A stretch of DNA of 64,000 bases from Oceanobacillus sojae (lineage in GTDB: Bacteria > Bacillota > Bacilli > Bacillales > Amphibacillaceae): contig NZ_BJYM01000001.1 of NCBI RefSeq assembly GCF_007991515.1, positions 186,001 to 250,000 on the forward strand. The letters run 5' to 3'. The notes under the pieces are model-generated. The model saw only the letters and a program-made list of their open reading frames with translations, searched no databases and was not told the origin of the DNA. The translations under genes were made by a program, and so were the position numbers. Shown piece by piece: positions 52,676 to 61,208 of the stretch (position 1 is its first letter; each line of letters opens with the position of its first letter).

Positions 52676-53755
52676 CTATTTCACGCTCATTAAAAGCTCC
52701 TTCACATATGCCCGTATAGAATGAATATTTTTGTTTTCTCTACTTGGGTGGACTCTGTTTGTCAGAAGAACTGTATACATATTTTTCTTTAAATCAATCC
52801 ATATTGTTGTACCGGTAAAACCATAGTGCCCGACAATCTTACTATTTTCAGATTTATGGAATATTGCCCAGCCTAATCCCCTGCTTTCATTTAATTGTGT
52901 TGTGTAATTAATAAATGAATCCTTTATTAATTTTTGAGAAATAATTTTATTTTCTTCTCCGCTTAAGGAATTCAATAACATAGCGCATAATTTGCCTATA
53001 TCACCTGCTGTTGAAAATACTCCGGCATGCCCGGCAATTCCGTCTAACAGTTCTGCATTCTCATCATGCACAGTTCCACGCTTAACCAGATTGTCAGCCG
53101 GATAAAATTCTGTTGAAACAATTCTTTCAATTAAATTTTGGTCTGGATTAAAAATTGTATCGTTCATATTCAGAACATCCCAAATATTTTCTTTCACGAG
53201 TCGATCAAGGCTCATTCCACTGACTTTTTCTATAATATCACCCAAAATAATAAAACCCCTGTTACTGTAGATAACCTGTTTATCAGGAGGATATTCTAGA
53301 CCATCCTTTAACAGTCCTGTCATAATGTCTTTTTTATTATTGCCAAATTGCTTTAAATAAGTTCTCTCAGAAAGACCGGAAGTATGCGTTAAATGTTGAA
53401 ATATCGTTGTATATTTGAGTTCTGAATCTATTTCATCCCCATAAAAGCGAAATAATTCATCATTCATATTTATGTATCCCTTATCTATCAAGAACATAAC
53501 TGCCGGCCAAACAGCAACCACTTTTGTTAATGAGGCTATATCAAAAATCGATACCTTATTCATTGGCAATGAATAAGGTATAATTTGAGAAAAGCCATAC
53601 TCTTTATGCAACTGCACTTTCTTATCCTTCACAATTAATATTACTGCACCGGGAACCTCCTCATTATCAACAGAATTACTCAAATATTTATCAATATTCA
53701 ACATGATATCTGAATTATGCTCTGATTCATCTTGATAACTTTTTATATTGCTCAA
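52676..53755 (-). CDS. Serine hydrolase of the class C beta-lactamase/AmiE-like family
   Basis: A penicillin-binding-like hydrolase of about 359 residues. The catalytic motifs are ASLTK (SxxK), YSN (YxN) and HYGFTG in place of KTG. The phrase GHYGFTGTTIWIDL ... LLTNRVHPSR is typical of AmiE/YbbE-type proteins acting on muropeptides. No signal peptide is evident, so it may be cytoplasmic. An inferred TTG start ending at 53755 follows AGAGGGGAG; an ATG at about residue 17 is an alternative. It interrupts the usual rplU-spoIVFB order and is flanked by a repeat, so it is probably a late insertion. Confidence 0.75.
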   Translation of the reverse strand: MSNIKSYQDESEHNSDIMLNIDKYLSNSVDNEEVPGAVILIVKDKKVQLHKEYGFSQIIPYSLPMNKVSIFDIASLTKVVAVWPAVMFLIDKGYINMNDELFRFYGDEIDSELKYTTIFQHLTHTSGLSERTYLKQFGNNKKDIMTGLLKDGLEYPPDKQVIYSNRGFIILGDIIEKVSGMSLDRLVKENIWDVLNMNDTIFNPDQNLIERIVSTEFYPADNLVKRGTVHDENAELLDGIAGHAGVFSTAGDIGKLCAMLLNSLSGEENKIISQKLIKDSFINYTTQLNESRGLGWAIFHKSENSKIVGHYGFTGTTIWIDLKKNMYTVLLTNRVHPSRENKNIHSIRAYVKELLMSVK

Positions 53756-53802
53756 TATAAATACACTCCCCTCTAATACATAATTCAATATTCTTACCTA
53801 TT

Positions 53803-54126
53803 ATTACTCAACTTTCGCACCTGAGAATAAGCATCTACACCTTGCCATTCTAGGTTAAACATGTACTTCATTATCCTGCTTGCATTTTGTTAAATTATCT
53901 TACTTTTGAAATGGAGATTGTGTATAGCTCCTGCAACCAACCACTCCGCTTTCCATGGGGACGGCTTCAGCTAACTTGAAAAGCAAAACGGCCCGCCGCA
54001 GCGGTGTCCATACACGTTACCTTCTTTCTAGATAGGGTTTATGCTTTGTCAAGAGACAGATGAAAGGAGCGATCAAAACCTATCACTACAATAAGTACAT
54101 TTTTTTAGGCGCGAAAGTTGAGTTAT
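53803..54126. mobile_element. MITE-like element with imperfect terminal inverted repeats
   Basis: ATTACTCAACTTTCGC (53803-53818) is matched in inverted form by GCGAAAGTTGAGTTAT (54111-54126), 15 of 16 bases; flanking bases extend the similarity. The 290 bases between contain GC-rich blocks of the Bacillaceae repeat, on the minus strand GCTGAAGCCGTCCCCATGG and GGAAAGCGGAGTGG, and no gene. No clear target duplication was seen. The rest of the 53756-54309 spacer is AT-rich. Confidence 0.5.
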
Positions 54127-54309
54127 TATATCTTAATTTATAAATAGACTAATGCTGCAGCCAAGAAAATTTATTATTAAGTAATGTCCGTTTTTATCTT
54201 TCATGCATTTACTCATATAGACAGCTTGTTCAGCATATATATACTTGTACCAATCTAAGAAGAAATTTATTTCTAATATTACTATCTTTAAAAAAGGATT
54301 GTGAGATGG

Positions 54310-55092
54310 ATGGATAAAAACTTAAAAAAAATTCGTAAATCAATTGAAATGCGTCAGAAAGTAAAAGGACTGAATAGAGCAAAACAGGGCAACCAAGAGG
54401 ATTATTTACAAAGTAACGCATTACCGGATATGGAAGAATCTCACGGTTTTTATCCTTCTATATCTTCCAGCCATACAAATTCAGCAATTCCTGAAAATAA
54501 TTCCCGTATTACCAGTATTGCAGTGAAAGCTCTATTGTCCGTTTCGCTTTTTCTGGGAACAGCACTTGTTACTGAAGTAGACAAACCTTTTATGGAGCAG
54601 CCAAGAGAATGGATAACTTCCACTTTAACAAATCAATTTCCTTTTGCAAAAGTTAACGCGTGGTATTCTGAAGTATTTGGTACTCCTTTATCTTTTCGGC
54701 CAAGTACGATTACAGAGGAGGTTGTTACCGATTCAACATATCTTCCGGTGAACGGCACCATTTCAGAACACTTCCATGAAAATGGTCAAGGTGTCTATAT
54801 TGATACAGAAGGAGAAGAAAATGTGGCAGCAGTTGGAGAAGGTATTGTCGTGTTTGCTGGAAATGACCGTTCTACAGATAAAACGGTAAAGATTCAACAC
54901 GCAGACGGTTCTACAACGCAGTATGGTTTTTTAGATTCAATCGAAGTTCACTTATATCAGCATATTTCTAATGGTCAAGTTCTTGGAGCATTAGGAAAAG
55001 AAAGCGGCAATCAATCTGTTTTTTTCGCAATTGAGCAAGAGAACCAATATATTGATCCTGAGCAGGTGATTCTGGTTGATCAACAGCCTTAA
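54310..55092 (+). CDS. spoIVFA: Stage IV sporulation protein FA
   Basis: Membrane protein that scaffolds and inhibits the SpoIVFB protease until a forespore signal arrives. The protein has about 260 residues: a basic N-terminal segment, one transmembrane helix (about residues 78-96, VKALLSVSLFLGTALV), and a C-terminal LytM/M23-like domain (AAVGEGIVVFAGNDRSTDKTVKIQHADGS) lacking the full zinc ligands. A GTG at 54301 is an alternative start; the ATG at 54310 was preferred. It overlaps spoIVFB by 17 bases. Confidence 0.85.
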   Translation: MDKNLKKIRKSIEMRQKVKGLNRAKQGNQEDYLQSNALPDMEESHGFYPSISSSHTNSAIPENNSRITSIAVKALLSVSLFLGTALVTEVDKPFMEQPREWITSTLTNQFPFAKVNAWYSEVFGTPLSFRPSTITEEVVTDSTYLPVNGTISEHFHENGQGVYIDTEGEENVAAVGEGIVVFAGNDRSTDKTVKIQHADGSTTQYGFLDSIEVHLYQHISNGQVLGALGKESGNQSVFFAIEQENQYIDPEQVILVDQQP

Positions 55093-55942
55093 AACTTCTA
55101 TACAACTCATTCATTTCCACCCTATTCTATGGATATTTATTATCATTTCTTTTTTGACAGGCTCTTTTACAGAGCTTGCTATTATTTTCAGCATTGTTTT
55201 TCTCCATGAATTAGGGCACTACATCGCTGCTTCTTCGTTTAAGTGGCGAATTTCATCTATTGTACTTTGGGCTTTTGGCGGAGTTATGAAAACAGATGAA
55301 CACGGCACTCGCCCTGTCCGCGAGGAAGCAATCGTTATAATTGCAGGGCCGTTTGTACAAATTTTAATTTATGGCTTTTTATATGCCGTATCTTCCTCTG
55401 GAGTAATTCCGGATTATTATTTTGAATTAATACTTTATTATAATACAATTATTCTCCTGTTTAATCTGCTGCCAATTTGGCCGTTGGACGGCGGAAAGCT
55501 TGTTTTCTTAGCTTTAACTACTTTCTTAACCTTTAAAAAAGCATATTATACAACAATTATCAGTTCTTTAGTGATATGCGCAATAATCATTTTAGGACAG
55601 CTTCTTTTCTTTCCATTTACGTTAAGCAGTTTTCTTATCTGGCTCTTCTTAATACAGGAAAATTGGAAGGAATGGAAATATCGCTTTTATGTTTTTATTC
55701 GTTTTCTTTTAAAGAGATACGAAGGAGATAATATTGTACGTGCTATTAAACCAATTTACGCGTCTCCCCAGGACAGTTTTTTAGATGTATTGACCCGTTT
55801 TCACCGTGAAAAGAAGCATACCATTTATATTGAATACCCTGACAGGGAGCGGATTTCTGTTGAGGATAATGAGTGTTTAGATTATTACTTTAATGAAAGA
55901 CCTTATCGACAAACGATTGGGGAAGCTTTTACCGGTTATTAA
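55076..55942 (+). CDS. spoIVFB: Sporulation intramembrane metalloprotease SpoIVFB
   Basis: A site-2 (M50) protease that cleaves pro-sigma-K in the mother cell. The protein has 288 residues with several transmembrane helices. The zinc motif HELGH is at residues 44-48, and the third ligand lies in NLLPIWPLDGGKL. A CBS-like C-terminal region follows, which senses ATP in the known protein. An apparent TTG start inside the end of spoIVFA gives translational coupling, which suits the one-to-one complex. Confidence 0.9.
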   Translation: MINSLKTSIQLIHFHPILWIFIIISFLTGSFTELAIIFSIVFLHELGHYIAASSFKWRISSIVLWAFGGVMKTDEHGTRPVREEAIVIIAGPFVQILIYGFLYAVSSSGVIPDYYFELILYYNTIILLFNLLPIWPLDGGKLVFLALTTFLTFKKAYYTTIISSLVICAIIILGQLLFFPFTLSSFLIWLFLIQENWKEWKYRFYVFIRFLLKRYEGDNIVRAIKPIYASPQDSFLDVLTRFHREKKHTIYIEYPDRERISVEDNECLDYYFNERPYRQTIGEAFTGY

Positions 55943-55948
55943 AAAATA

Positions 55949-55982
55949 AACATCCGATGGATTTTTTCCTGTCGGATGTTTT
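55949..55982. terminator. Terminator between spoIVFB and minD
   Basis: AACATCCGA pairs with TCGGATGTT, followed by TTTCTTT on the plus strand; A-rich sequence before it lets it also act on the minus strand behind minD. Confidence 0.8.
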
Positions 55983-55994
55983 CTTTATTAATTA

Positions 55995-56789
55995 TTATAT
56001 TTTAAAAAATGCTTTTACCTTTTGCATAAAACCTTTTTCTTCCTCCAGTGACTGCAAGGGAACTGTTTCTCCCAGAATTCTTCTGGCTATATTACGATAG
56101 CTGATAGAAGCTTTAAAATTTGGAGAGAGAGAAATTGGTTCTCCTTTATTTGCAGCTTTAATCATTTCTTCATCATCAGCTACAATACCTATTAAATCAA
56201 TCGCTAACAGTTGAACAATATCATCAATATCCAGCATATCGCCATTTTTCATCATATGATTGCGAATTCGGTTAATAATTAGTCTGGGAGGTTCTATCAT
56301 ATCCTCTTTTTCGATAAGCCCTATGATGCGATCGGCATCCCGTACACTTGAATTTTCAGGAGTTGTTACTACAATTGCTCTGTCAGCACCGGCAATTGCA
56401 TTTTGAAAGCCTTGTTCAATACCGGCAGGACAATCAATAATAATATAATCATACTCTTGCTTCAGTTCTGAAACAATCTCTTTCATGCCTTCTGTCGTTA
56501 CAGCAGATTTATCACTTGTTTGTGCAGCAGGGAGCAATGAAAGGTAATCAAAACGTTTATCTTTGATCAGAGCCTGCTGCAGCTTGCATCGTCCCTGAAT
56601 AACATCGACAATATCATAAATAATCCGATTTTCAAGTCCCATAATTACATCTAAATTACGCAGGCCAATATCTGTATCAATTAAACATACTTTTTTATCC
56701 ATCAAAGCTAAAGATGTACCAATATTTGCAGATGTAGTTGTTTTACCAACCCCACCCTTCCCGGATGTAATTACAATCGCTTCACCCAT
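55995..56789 (-). CDS. minD: Septum-site ATPase MinD
   Basis: Membrane-bound ATPase of 264 residues that positions MinC to block polar division. The deviant Walker A GKGGVGKTT has Lys at residues 11 and 16; DTDIGLRNLDVIMGLENR and IIDCPAGIEQGF follow. The C terminus KGFMQKVKAFFKI is the amphipathic membrane-targeting helix. Its start overlaps the end of minC by eight bases. In Bacillus it is placed at poles through MinJ and DivIVA, not by MinE; no minE is present. Confidence 0.97.
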   Translation of the reverse strand: MGEAIVITSGKGGVGKTTTSANIGTSLALMDKKVCLIDTDIGLRNLDVIMGLENRIIYDIVDVIQGRCKLQQALIKDKRFDYLSLLPAAQTSDKSAVTTEGMKEIVSELKQEYDYIIIDCPAGIEQGFQNAIAGADRAIVVTTPENSSVRDADRIIGLIEKEDMIEPPRLIINRIRNHMMKNGDMLDIDDIVQLLAIDLIGIVADDEEMIKAANKGEPISLSPNFKASISYRNIARRILGETVPLQSLEEEKGFMQKVKAFFKI

Positions 56790-57468
56790 TATTCATTCTC
56801 CTCTCAAATGCGCTAATCACCTTTCTCTGTTTAGAAAGTGTTTTAATCGAATCGATCACAATCTTGTTCTGATCTGGATCAATGATTCCGCATTCCATGT
56901 ATACTCCATCAGCTTCATAATCAGGTGCCCGACTAATATATTCTGCAATTCGAAGCTGTGCCGGCTTCATATAGGAGGCAGCTATAAAAGCCTCTTGATC
57001 TCCTTCTATACCGGCATGCGCAATTCCTAATAAGTTCCCCATAATATAGATGTTCCCGCTGGCTCTTACCCTGCCGCCGGGATTTACATCTCCAATTAAT
57101 AATAAATCTCCTTTTGTTTCAAGTACTTGTCCGGATCTGACAATCTGATTAACTACCTTTAATTGACTTTCATCCAGCCATGTTTTTGCATCTTTAATTG
57201 GTATCACATCTGATTCCATTGCTTCAATTTGAAAACGGTTTTTTTCTTCAATAATACCTTTTAATTGATGGCGCTGTTCCTCCGTCAGATAACGATGGCC
57301 GAGTTTTACTTTAACCGAAACAACAGGCTCTTCTTTTTGGGGGGTGCTGGCGTCCAGTTTTTTTATCAGGTCTTGTAAAATCTCCTCAAAGGAAGAATTT
57401 TCATCAATAAATAAAATCAAACCATCTCTTGTACCTTTAATTGTGATGGTCGGTTTCGTTTCTTGCAC
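56782..57468 (-). CDS. minC: Septum-site inhibitor MinC
   Basis: FtsZ antagonist of 228 residues. The N-terminal domain (KPTITIKGTRDGLILFIDE) acts on FtsZ; the C-terminal beta-helix (VRSGQVLETKGDLLLIGDVNPGGRVRASGNIYIMG) dimerises and binds MinD. It is the partner of the overlapping minD gene and follows mreD by about 114 bases, the standard mreBCD-minCD order. Confidence 0.95.
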   Translation of the reverse strand: MQETKPTITIKGTRDGLILFIDENSSFEEILQDLIKKLDASTPQKEEPVVSVKVKLGHRYLTEEQRHQLKGIIEEKNRFQIEAMESDVIPIKDAKTWLDESQLKVVNQIVRSGQVLETKGDLLLIGDVNPGGRVRASGNIYIMGNLLGIAHAGIEGDQEAFIAASYMKPAQLRIAEYISRAPDYEADGVYMECGIIDPDQNKIVIDSIKTLSKQRKVISAFERRMNNG

Positions 57469-57582
57469 GATACATTCACCTCTTTTTTCTACAGCTGCAT
57501 CTAATGAATGATGCCGACTGAGCAGAGTCTGCCGCTCTTTAATAAATAATTCGGTTTGTTCGGTTTATTTCAAACGGTCAGA

Positions 57583-58107
57583 TTATGTTAATTCTGTACC
57601 CCATTTCCGCATTGGTTTTATAATAAACGGATAAATTAATACCAGGAATAATAGATTCATAAGAATTGTAGGTATTAACCGGTTCAATAAGTATACTTCA
57701 ATCGGCATATCTGTAAATCCGATAACAGTAAAAATGGCATAAATACTAACATCAGCTATGGCTATTCCAAAAGCTGACAGCATTAGCAGTACATAAAAGT
57801 TTCCCTGCAACATTTTCTTCAAACCGCGGACAATATAAATAACAAGTGCATAAGAGAACATATAGACACCTAATATACCTGTATAAACGATATCGAAAAG
57901 CAATCCAAAAATAAGCGCATATAAAACAGCATAATAAGTGTCATTCCGGTCGTAGAAAATAGCAATATAAATCAGCATGACAAACAGCCAGTGGGGCACA
58001 ATCATATATGTACCCATTAACAGCTGATGAGGCAAAAGCTCTAAAGCTACTCCAGAGAGTACCATTACTGCAAAAAGAATCAAAGGGAATATTACACGCC
58101 TGGTCAA
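57583..58107 (-). CDS. mreD: Rod shape-determining protein MreD
   Basis: A membrane protein of 174 residues with five or six helices, part of the elongasome with MreB, MreC and RodA. The start codon is apparently TTG, in the overlap TTGA with the mreC stop, indicating coupling. Sequence markers are weak in this family, but FDIVYTGILGVYMFSYALVIYIV in the middle and the operon place make the call safe. Confidence 0.92.
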   Translation of the reverse strand: MTRRVIFPLILFAVMVLSGVALELLPHQLLMGTYMIVPHWLFVMLIYIAIFYDRNDTYYAVLYALIFGLLFDIVYTGILGVYMFSYALVIYIVRGLKKMLQGNFYVLLMLSAFGIAIADVSIYAIFTVIGFTDMPIEVYLLNRLIPTILMNLLFLVLIYPFIIKPMRKWGTELT

Positions 58108-58982
58108 GACTCTTCATCCCCTTCTTCTTCATCTTCCGGCTGATCTATGGAACGATTCACAACAATCACATTCCGGATATCAAATAAGTCTGCAGCCGGT
58201 TCGATCATTGCAATCCTTGTTAATCCGTATTGATCAGCAACAACTTCTTTGACTTCACCAATTGTAATACCTGCCGGAAATTCTCCGCCCAGTTCTGAGG
58301 AATATACTGTATCCCCTTCTTCGATATCGGCATCAGACTCTTCAATAATACGGAACAAGAGCATCTCTGTTTCCTCATCAAATCCTTCAATCATTCCAAA
58401 AATATCTTTGTCATCTTCCCGTAAAACCGTTGCGGAAACACGGTTAAATTCATCAAATCCGGTCAATAATTGTACTGTAGATGTACCCTTGGAAGTATGA
58501 AGGACTTTTCCAATCATTCCTTCTGCTGTTCTGACAACCATATTTTCCTGGATTCCGTCATTCTCTCCGCGATTAATGGTTACCTGGTCCACCCATTGCT
58601 CCGGCGAACGGGCAATCACGGTCGCATAGATCGGTTCATAATCCCGAGCTGTTTCCGTCATATCGATAATGGAGCGCAGCTCTTCATTCTCATCCTCCAG
58701 CTTTTGCAAATCATATACCATGCTTTTTTGTTGAGATAATTGTTCTCTTAATACCTGATTTTCTTCATATGTTGTCTTAAAATCACTAACATTTGACACA
58801 ATATCAGTAACAAACGTAACTGGAGCCTGTGCAATATTTTGCACCCACCCTACAGAATCACTGACAATCTTCTCGGCAAAGTTTAAATGCCCACGACTGT
58901 TTAAAGAATATCCTATTAATACTACTAGTACAATAAATCCAATTAGGATCACAAATAATTTCTTACTTCGAAAAAAATTCAT
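58104..58982 (-). CDS. mreC: Rod shape-determining protein MreC
   Basis: Bitopic protein of 292 residues that links MreB to the periplasmic-side cell-wall enzymes. One helix at about residues 9-27, a coiled coil (NQVLREQLSQQKSMVYDLQKLEDENEELRS) and two beta domains follow (ATVIARSPEQWVDQVTINRG, GEFPAGITIGEV). The last 15 residues are highly acidic. It lies 15 bases after mreB and overlaps mreD. Confidence 0.95.
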   Translation of the reverse strand: MNFFRSKKLFVILIGFIVLVVLIGYSLNSRGHLNFAEKIVSDSVGWVQNIAQAPVTFVTDIVSNVSDFKTTYEENQVLREQLSQQKSMVYDLQKLEDENEELRSIIDMTETARDYEPIYATVIARSPEQWVDQVTINRGENDGIQENMVVRTAEGMIGKVLHTSKGTSTVQLLTGFDEFNRVSATVLREDDKDIFGMIEGFDEETEMLLFRIIEESDADIEEGDTVYSSELGGEFPAGITIGEVKEVVADQYGLTRIAMIEPAADLFDIRNVIVVNRSIDQPEDEEEGDEES

Positions 58983-58997
58983 ACAAACACCTACTTA

Positions 58998-60035
58998 TTA
59001 ATTTAAAGCGCGTGAAGACACACTTGGAGCAGAACGGAATTGATCAATATAATCAAGTGATTTGCCCGTTCCGATTGCTACACTTTCCAACGGTTCATCT
59101 GTAACAAATACCGGAATTTTTGTTTCCTCACTAATTACCTTATCAAGATTTTTTAAAAGAGCGCCGCCTCCCGATAAAACAATACCCCGATCCATAATAT
59201 CAGCAGATAATTCTGGCGGTGTTTTTTCTAATGTTGCTTTGACGGCATTAACAATTGCATCAATATTATCATCCAAAGCTCCGGAAATTTCTTCAGAAGT
59301 AACTGTAATCGTTTTTGGCAATCCCGTCAATAAATCACGCCCTCTTAAATCCATTTCTTCTCCAACAATGCCTTGTTTAGCTGCTGCTATATCCATTTTA
59401 ATCGATTCAGCGGATCTTTCTCCAATCATTAGGCTATAATTTTTTCTTATGTAAGAGATAATCGCTTCATCCATGTCATCTCCCGCAATCCGGATAGAAT
59501 TACTGGTTACGATCCCTCCTAAAGAAATAACGGCAATTTCAGTGGTTCCGCCGCCAATATCAACAATCATACTGCCTGTCGGCTCCCAAACAGGCAACCC
59601 CGCTCCAATTGCTGCTGCAAAAGGCTCTGCTATCGGATAAGCTTCTTTTGCTCCTGCCTGTTTTGTTGCATCAATAACTGCTCTTTCCTCAACCATAGTG
59701 ATACCAGACGGCACACAAACCATTACATTTGGTTTTCTAGCAAAGAGAGAACGCTTCTTCATTGCTTTTTTCATATAGTAACTCATCATAATGGAAGTTG
59801 TATCGTAATCTGCAATTACCCCGTCCTTCATCGGGCGGACAACAGAAATATTTCCAGGTGTACGTCCAATCATCATTCTTGCATCACTTCCGACAGCCTC
59901 AACTGCACCAGTCTCTAAATTCTTTGCCACAACTGATGGCTCGCGGACAATAACGCCCTTGCCCTTTACATAGACTAATGTATTTGCTGTTCCTAAATCA
60001 ATTCCTAAATCCTGAGAAATATTAAATATCCCCAT
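58998..60035 (-). CDS. mreB: Actin-like rod shape protein MreB
   Basis: Bacterial actin of 345 residues guiding lateral wall growth. [21 protein letters not shown] is the first phosphate loop, [17 protein letters not shown] the second, and [16 protein letters not shown] the adenosine motif. I prefer the ATG ending at 60035 ([11 protein letters not shown]), 9 bases after GAGAGG; in-frame ATGs at 60044 and above lack good sites. It leads mreBCD. Mbl and MreBH paralogues are less likely because of operon context. Confidence 0.96.
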   Translation of the reverse strand: MGIFNISQDLGIDLGTANTLVYVKGKGVIVREPSVVAKNLETGAVEAVGSDARMMIGRTPGNISVVRPMKDGVIADYDTTSIMMSYYMKKAMKKRSLFARKPNVMVCVPSGITMVEERAVIDATKQAGAKEAYPIAEPFAAAIGAGLPVWEPTGSMIVDIGGGTTEIAVISLGGIVTSNSIRIAGDDMDEAIISYIRKNYSLMIGERSAESIKMDIAAAKQGIVGEEMDLRGRDLLTGLPKTITVTSEEISGALDDNIDAIVNAVKATLEKTPPELSADIMDRGIVLSGGGALLKNLDKVISEETKIPVFVTDEPLESVAIGTGKSLDYIDQFRSAPSVSSRALN

Positions 60036-60155
60036 ATATTTCATCCTCTCTCGTTCTTCCATCAATAATTATATTTTCAGTTTCTCGTTTTATATCAGCA
60101 CGTATTATAGACTGAACCCTCTCATGAATCAAGCTTTGTTTATACAATTTTAAGA

Positions 60156-60189
60156 AGCGCCACTTTTACATTTTTTGAAAAATGGCGCT
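60156..60189 (-). terminator. Terminator after radC
   Basis: AGCGCCA pairs with TGGCGCT, with T- and A-rich inner stem parts. On the minus strand it ends in TTCTTAAAATTG. It separates radC from mreB. Confidence 0.7.
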
Positions 60190-60242
60190 GAAAATTAATT
60201 CCATATACAATTATACGAAAAAAAATCTAAAATAGATAGTAT

Positions 60243-60929
60243 TTATAAGTATCCTTTTTGTTTTAACGACACAAAGCGCTCATTCCCAATAACAAGATGA
60301 TCAATAACCTCTATTCCAATTATTTTTCCTGATTCAACAAGACGCTTGGTAACAAGGATATCCTCCTGTGATGGTGTCGGGTCTCCTGAAGGATGATTAT
60401 GACAAACTAAAACAGAGGCAGCAGAACGTCTGACCGCCTCGCGGAACAGTTCACGAGGATGTACTATTGAAGCATTTAAAGAGCCAATAAAAAGGGTTTG
60501 CCGATGAATGATTTGATTTTTTGTATTTAAAAAAAGAGCTACAAAATGCTCCTGTGCTAAATTACGCATCTCTTCCATAACATAATTCGCTCCATCTTCT
60601 GGAGAACGGATCATATAGGTATCTATCGACTTATAACTGCTGATTCTTTTTCCAAGCTCAATTGCAGCCAATATATTTAAACTTTTTGCAACACCTATCC
60701 CCTTAATAGCTGTTAATTCTTCTACCGTAGCATCCCTTAATAATTTAATACCTTCAAAATGCATAAGAATACGGTCTGCAAGCAGTTGAACAGGATCATT
60801 TTTAGAGCCGCTGCCAATTAATATAGATAATATTTCTTGATTGCTCAGCTTATCAGCACCATGCTTTAATAAACGTTCTCTTGGCCTGTCTTCCGTTGGT
60901 AAATCCCGAATAAAAATTGGTTTTCCCAT
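60243..60929 (-). CDS. radC: RadC-family JAB-domain protein
   Basis: A UPF0758 protein of 228 residues. The N-terminal HhH region (LTAIKGIGVAKSLNILAAIELG) is followed by a JAMM/MPN+ domain with HPRELFREAV and the metal motif HNHPSGDPTPSQED. Once named for radiation sensitivity, its activity remains unsettled. It lies upstream of mreB as in B. subtilis ysxA. The gene maf, usually on its 5' side, is replaced by a tnpB relic. Confidence 0.93.
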   Translation of the reverse strand: MGKPIFIRDLPTEDRPRERLLKHGADKLSNQEILSILIGSGSKNDPVQLLADRILMHFEGIKLLRDATVEELTAIKGIGVAKSLNILAAIELGKRISSYKSIDTYMIRSPEDGANYVMEEMRNLAQEHFVALFLNTKNQIIHRQTLFIGSLNASIVHPRELFREAVRRSAASVLVCHNHPSGDPTPSQEDILVTKRLVESGKIIGIEVIDHLVIGNERFVSLKQKGYL

Positions 60930-61128
60930 GTTATCCCACCTTTCTTTTATCTATATCATACCGATACTAATCTTCTTCTACAAATTGGCAATTACTTATT
61001 TCTAAGCAATATCAGTAAGTTATAATTGATTTTTTCTAATAAGAAATTGGTTCTTTAAAGTCTTTTTACCAAAGCAAAAAAAGAATTTTATAAAAAAATC
61101 TTCTTTTCGTTATCTCTGAAAGCCTCTT

Positions 61129-61208
61129 GGACTACCCCACTTATCAACCTTATTAGTTGTTTGAAGTGGGAGATTCCTAAGAACACCAACCCATTGGTCA
61201 GTTATGGA
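61129..61208 (-). ncRNA. Right end and likely reRNA (omega RNA) of the tnpB element
   Basis: On the minus strand the sequence after the tnpB stop ends in AATCTCCCACTTC ... AAGTGGGGTAGTCC, a stem (61137-61143 with 61165-61171) typical of IS200/IS605-group right ends. In active elements the RNA overlapping the 3' end of tnpB and this end guides TnpB. Because the gene is broken, this is probably inert. The element boundary, near 61129, is approximate. Confidence 0.55.
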
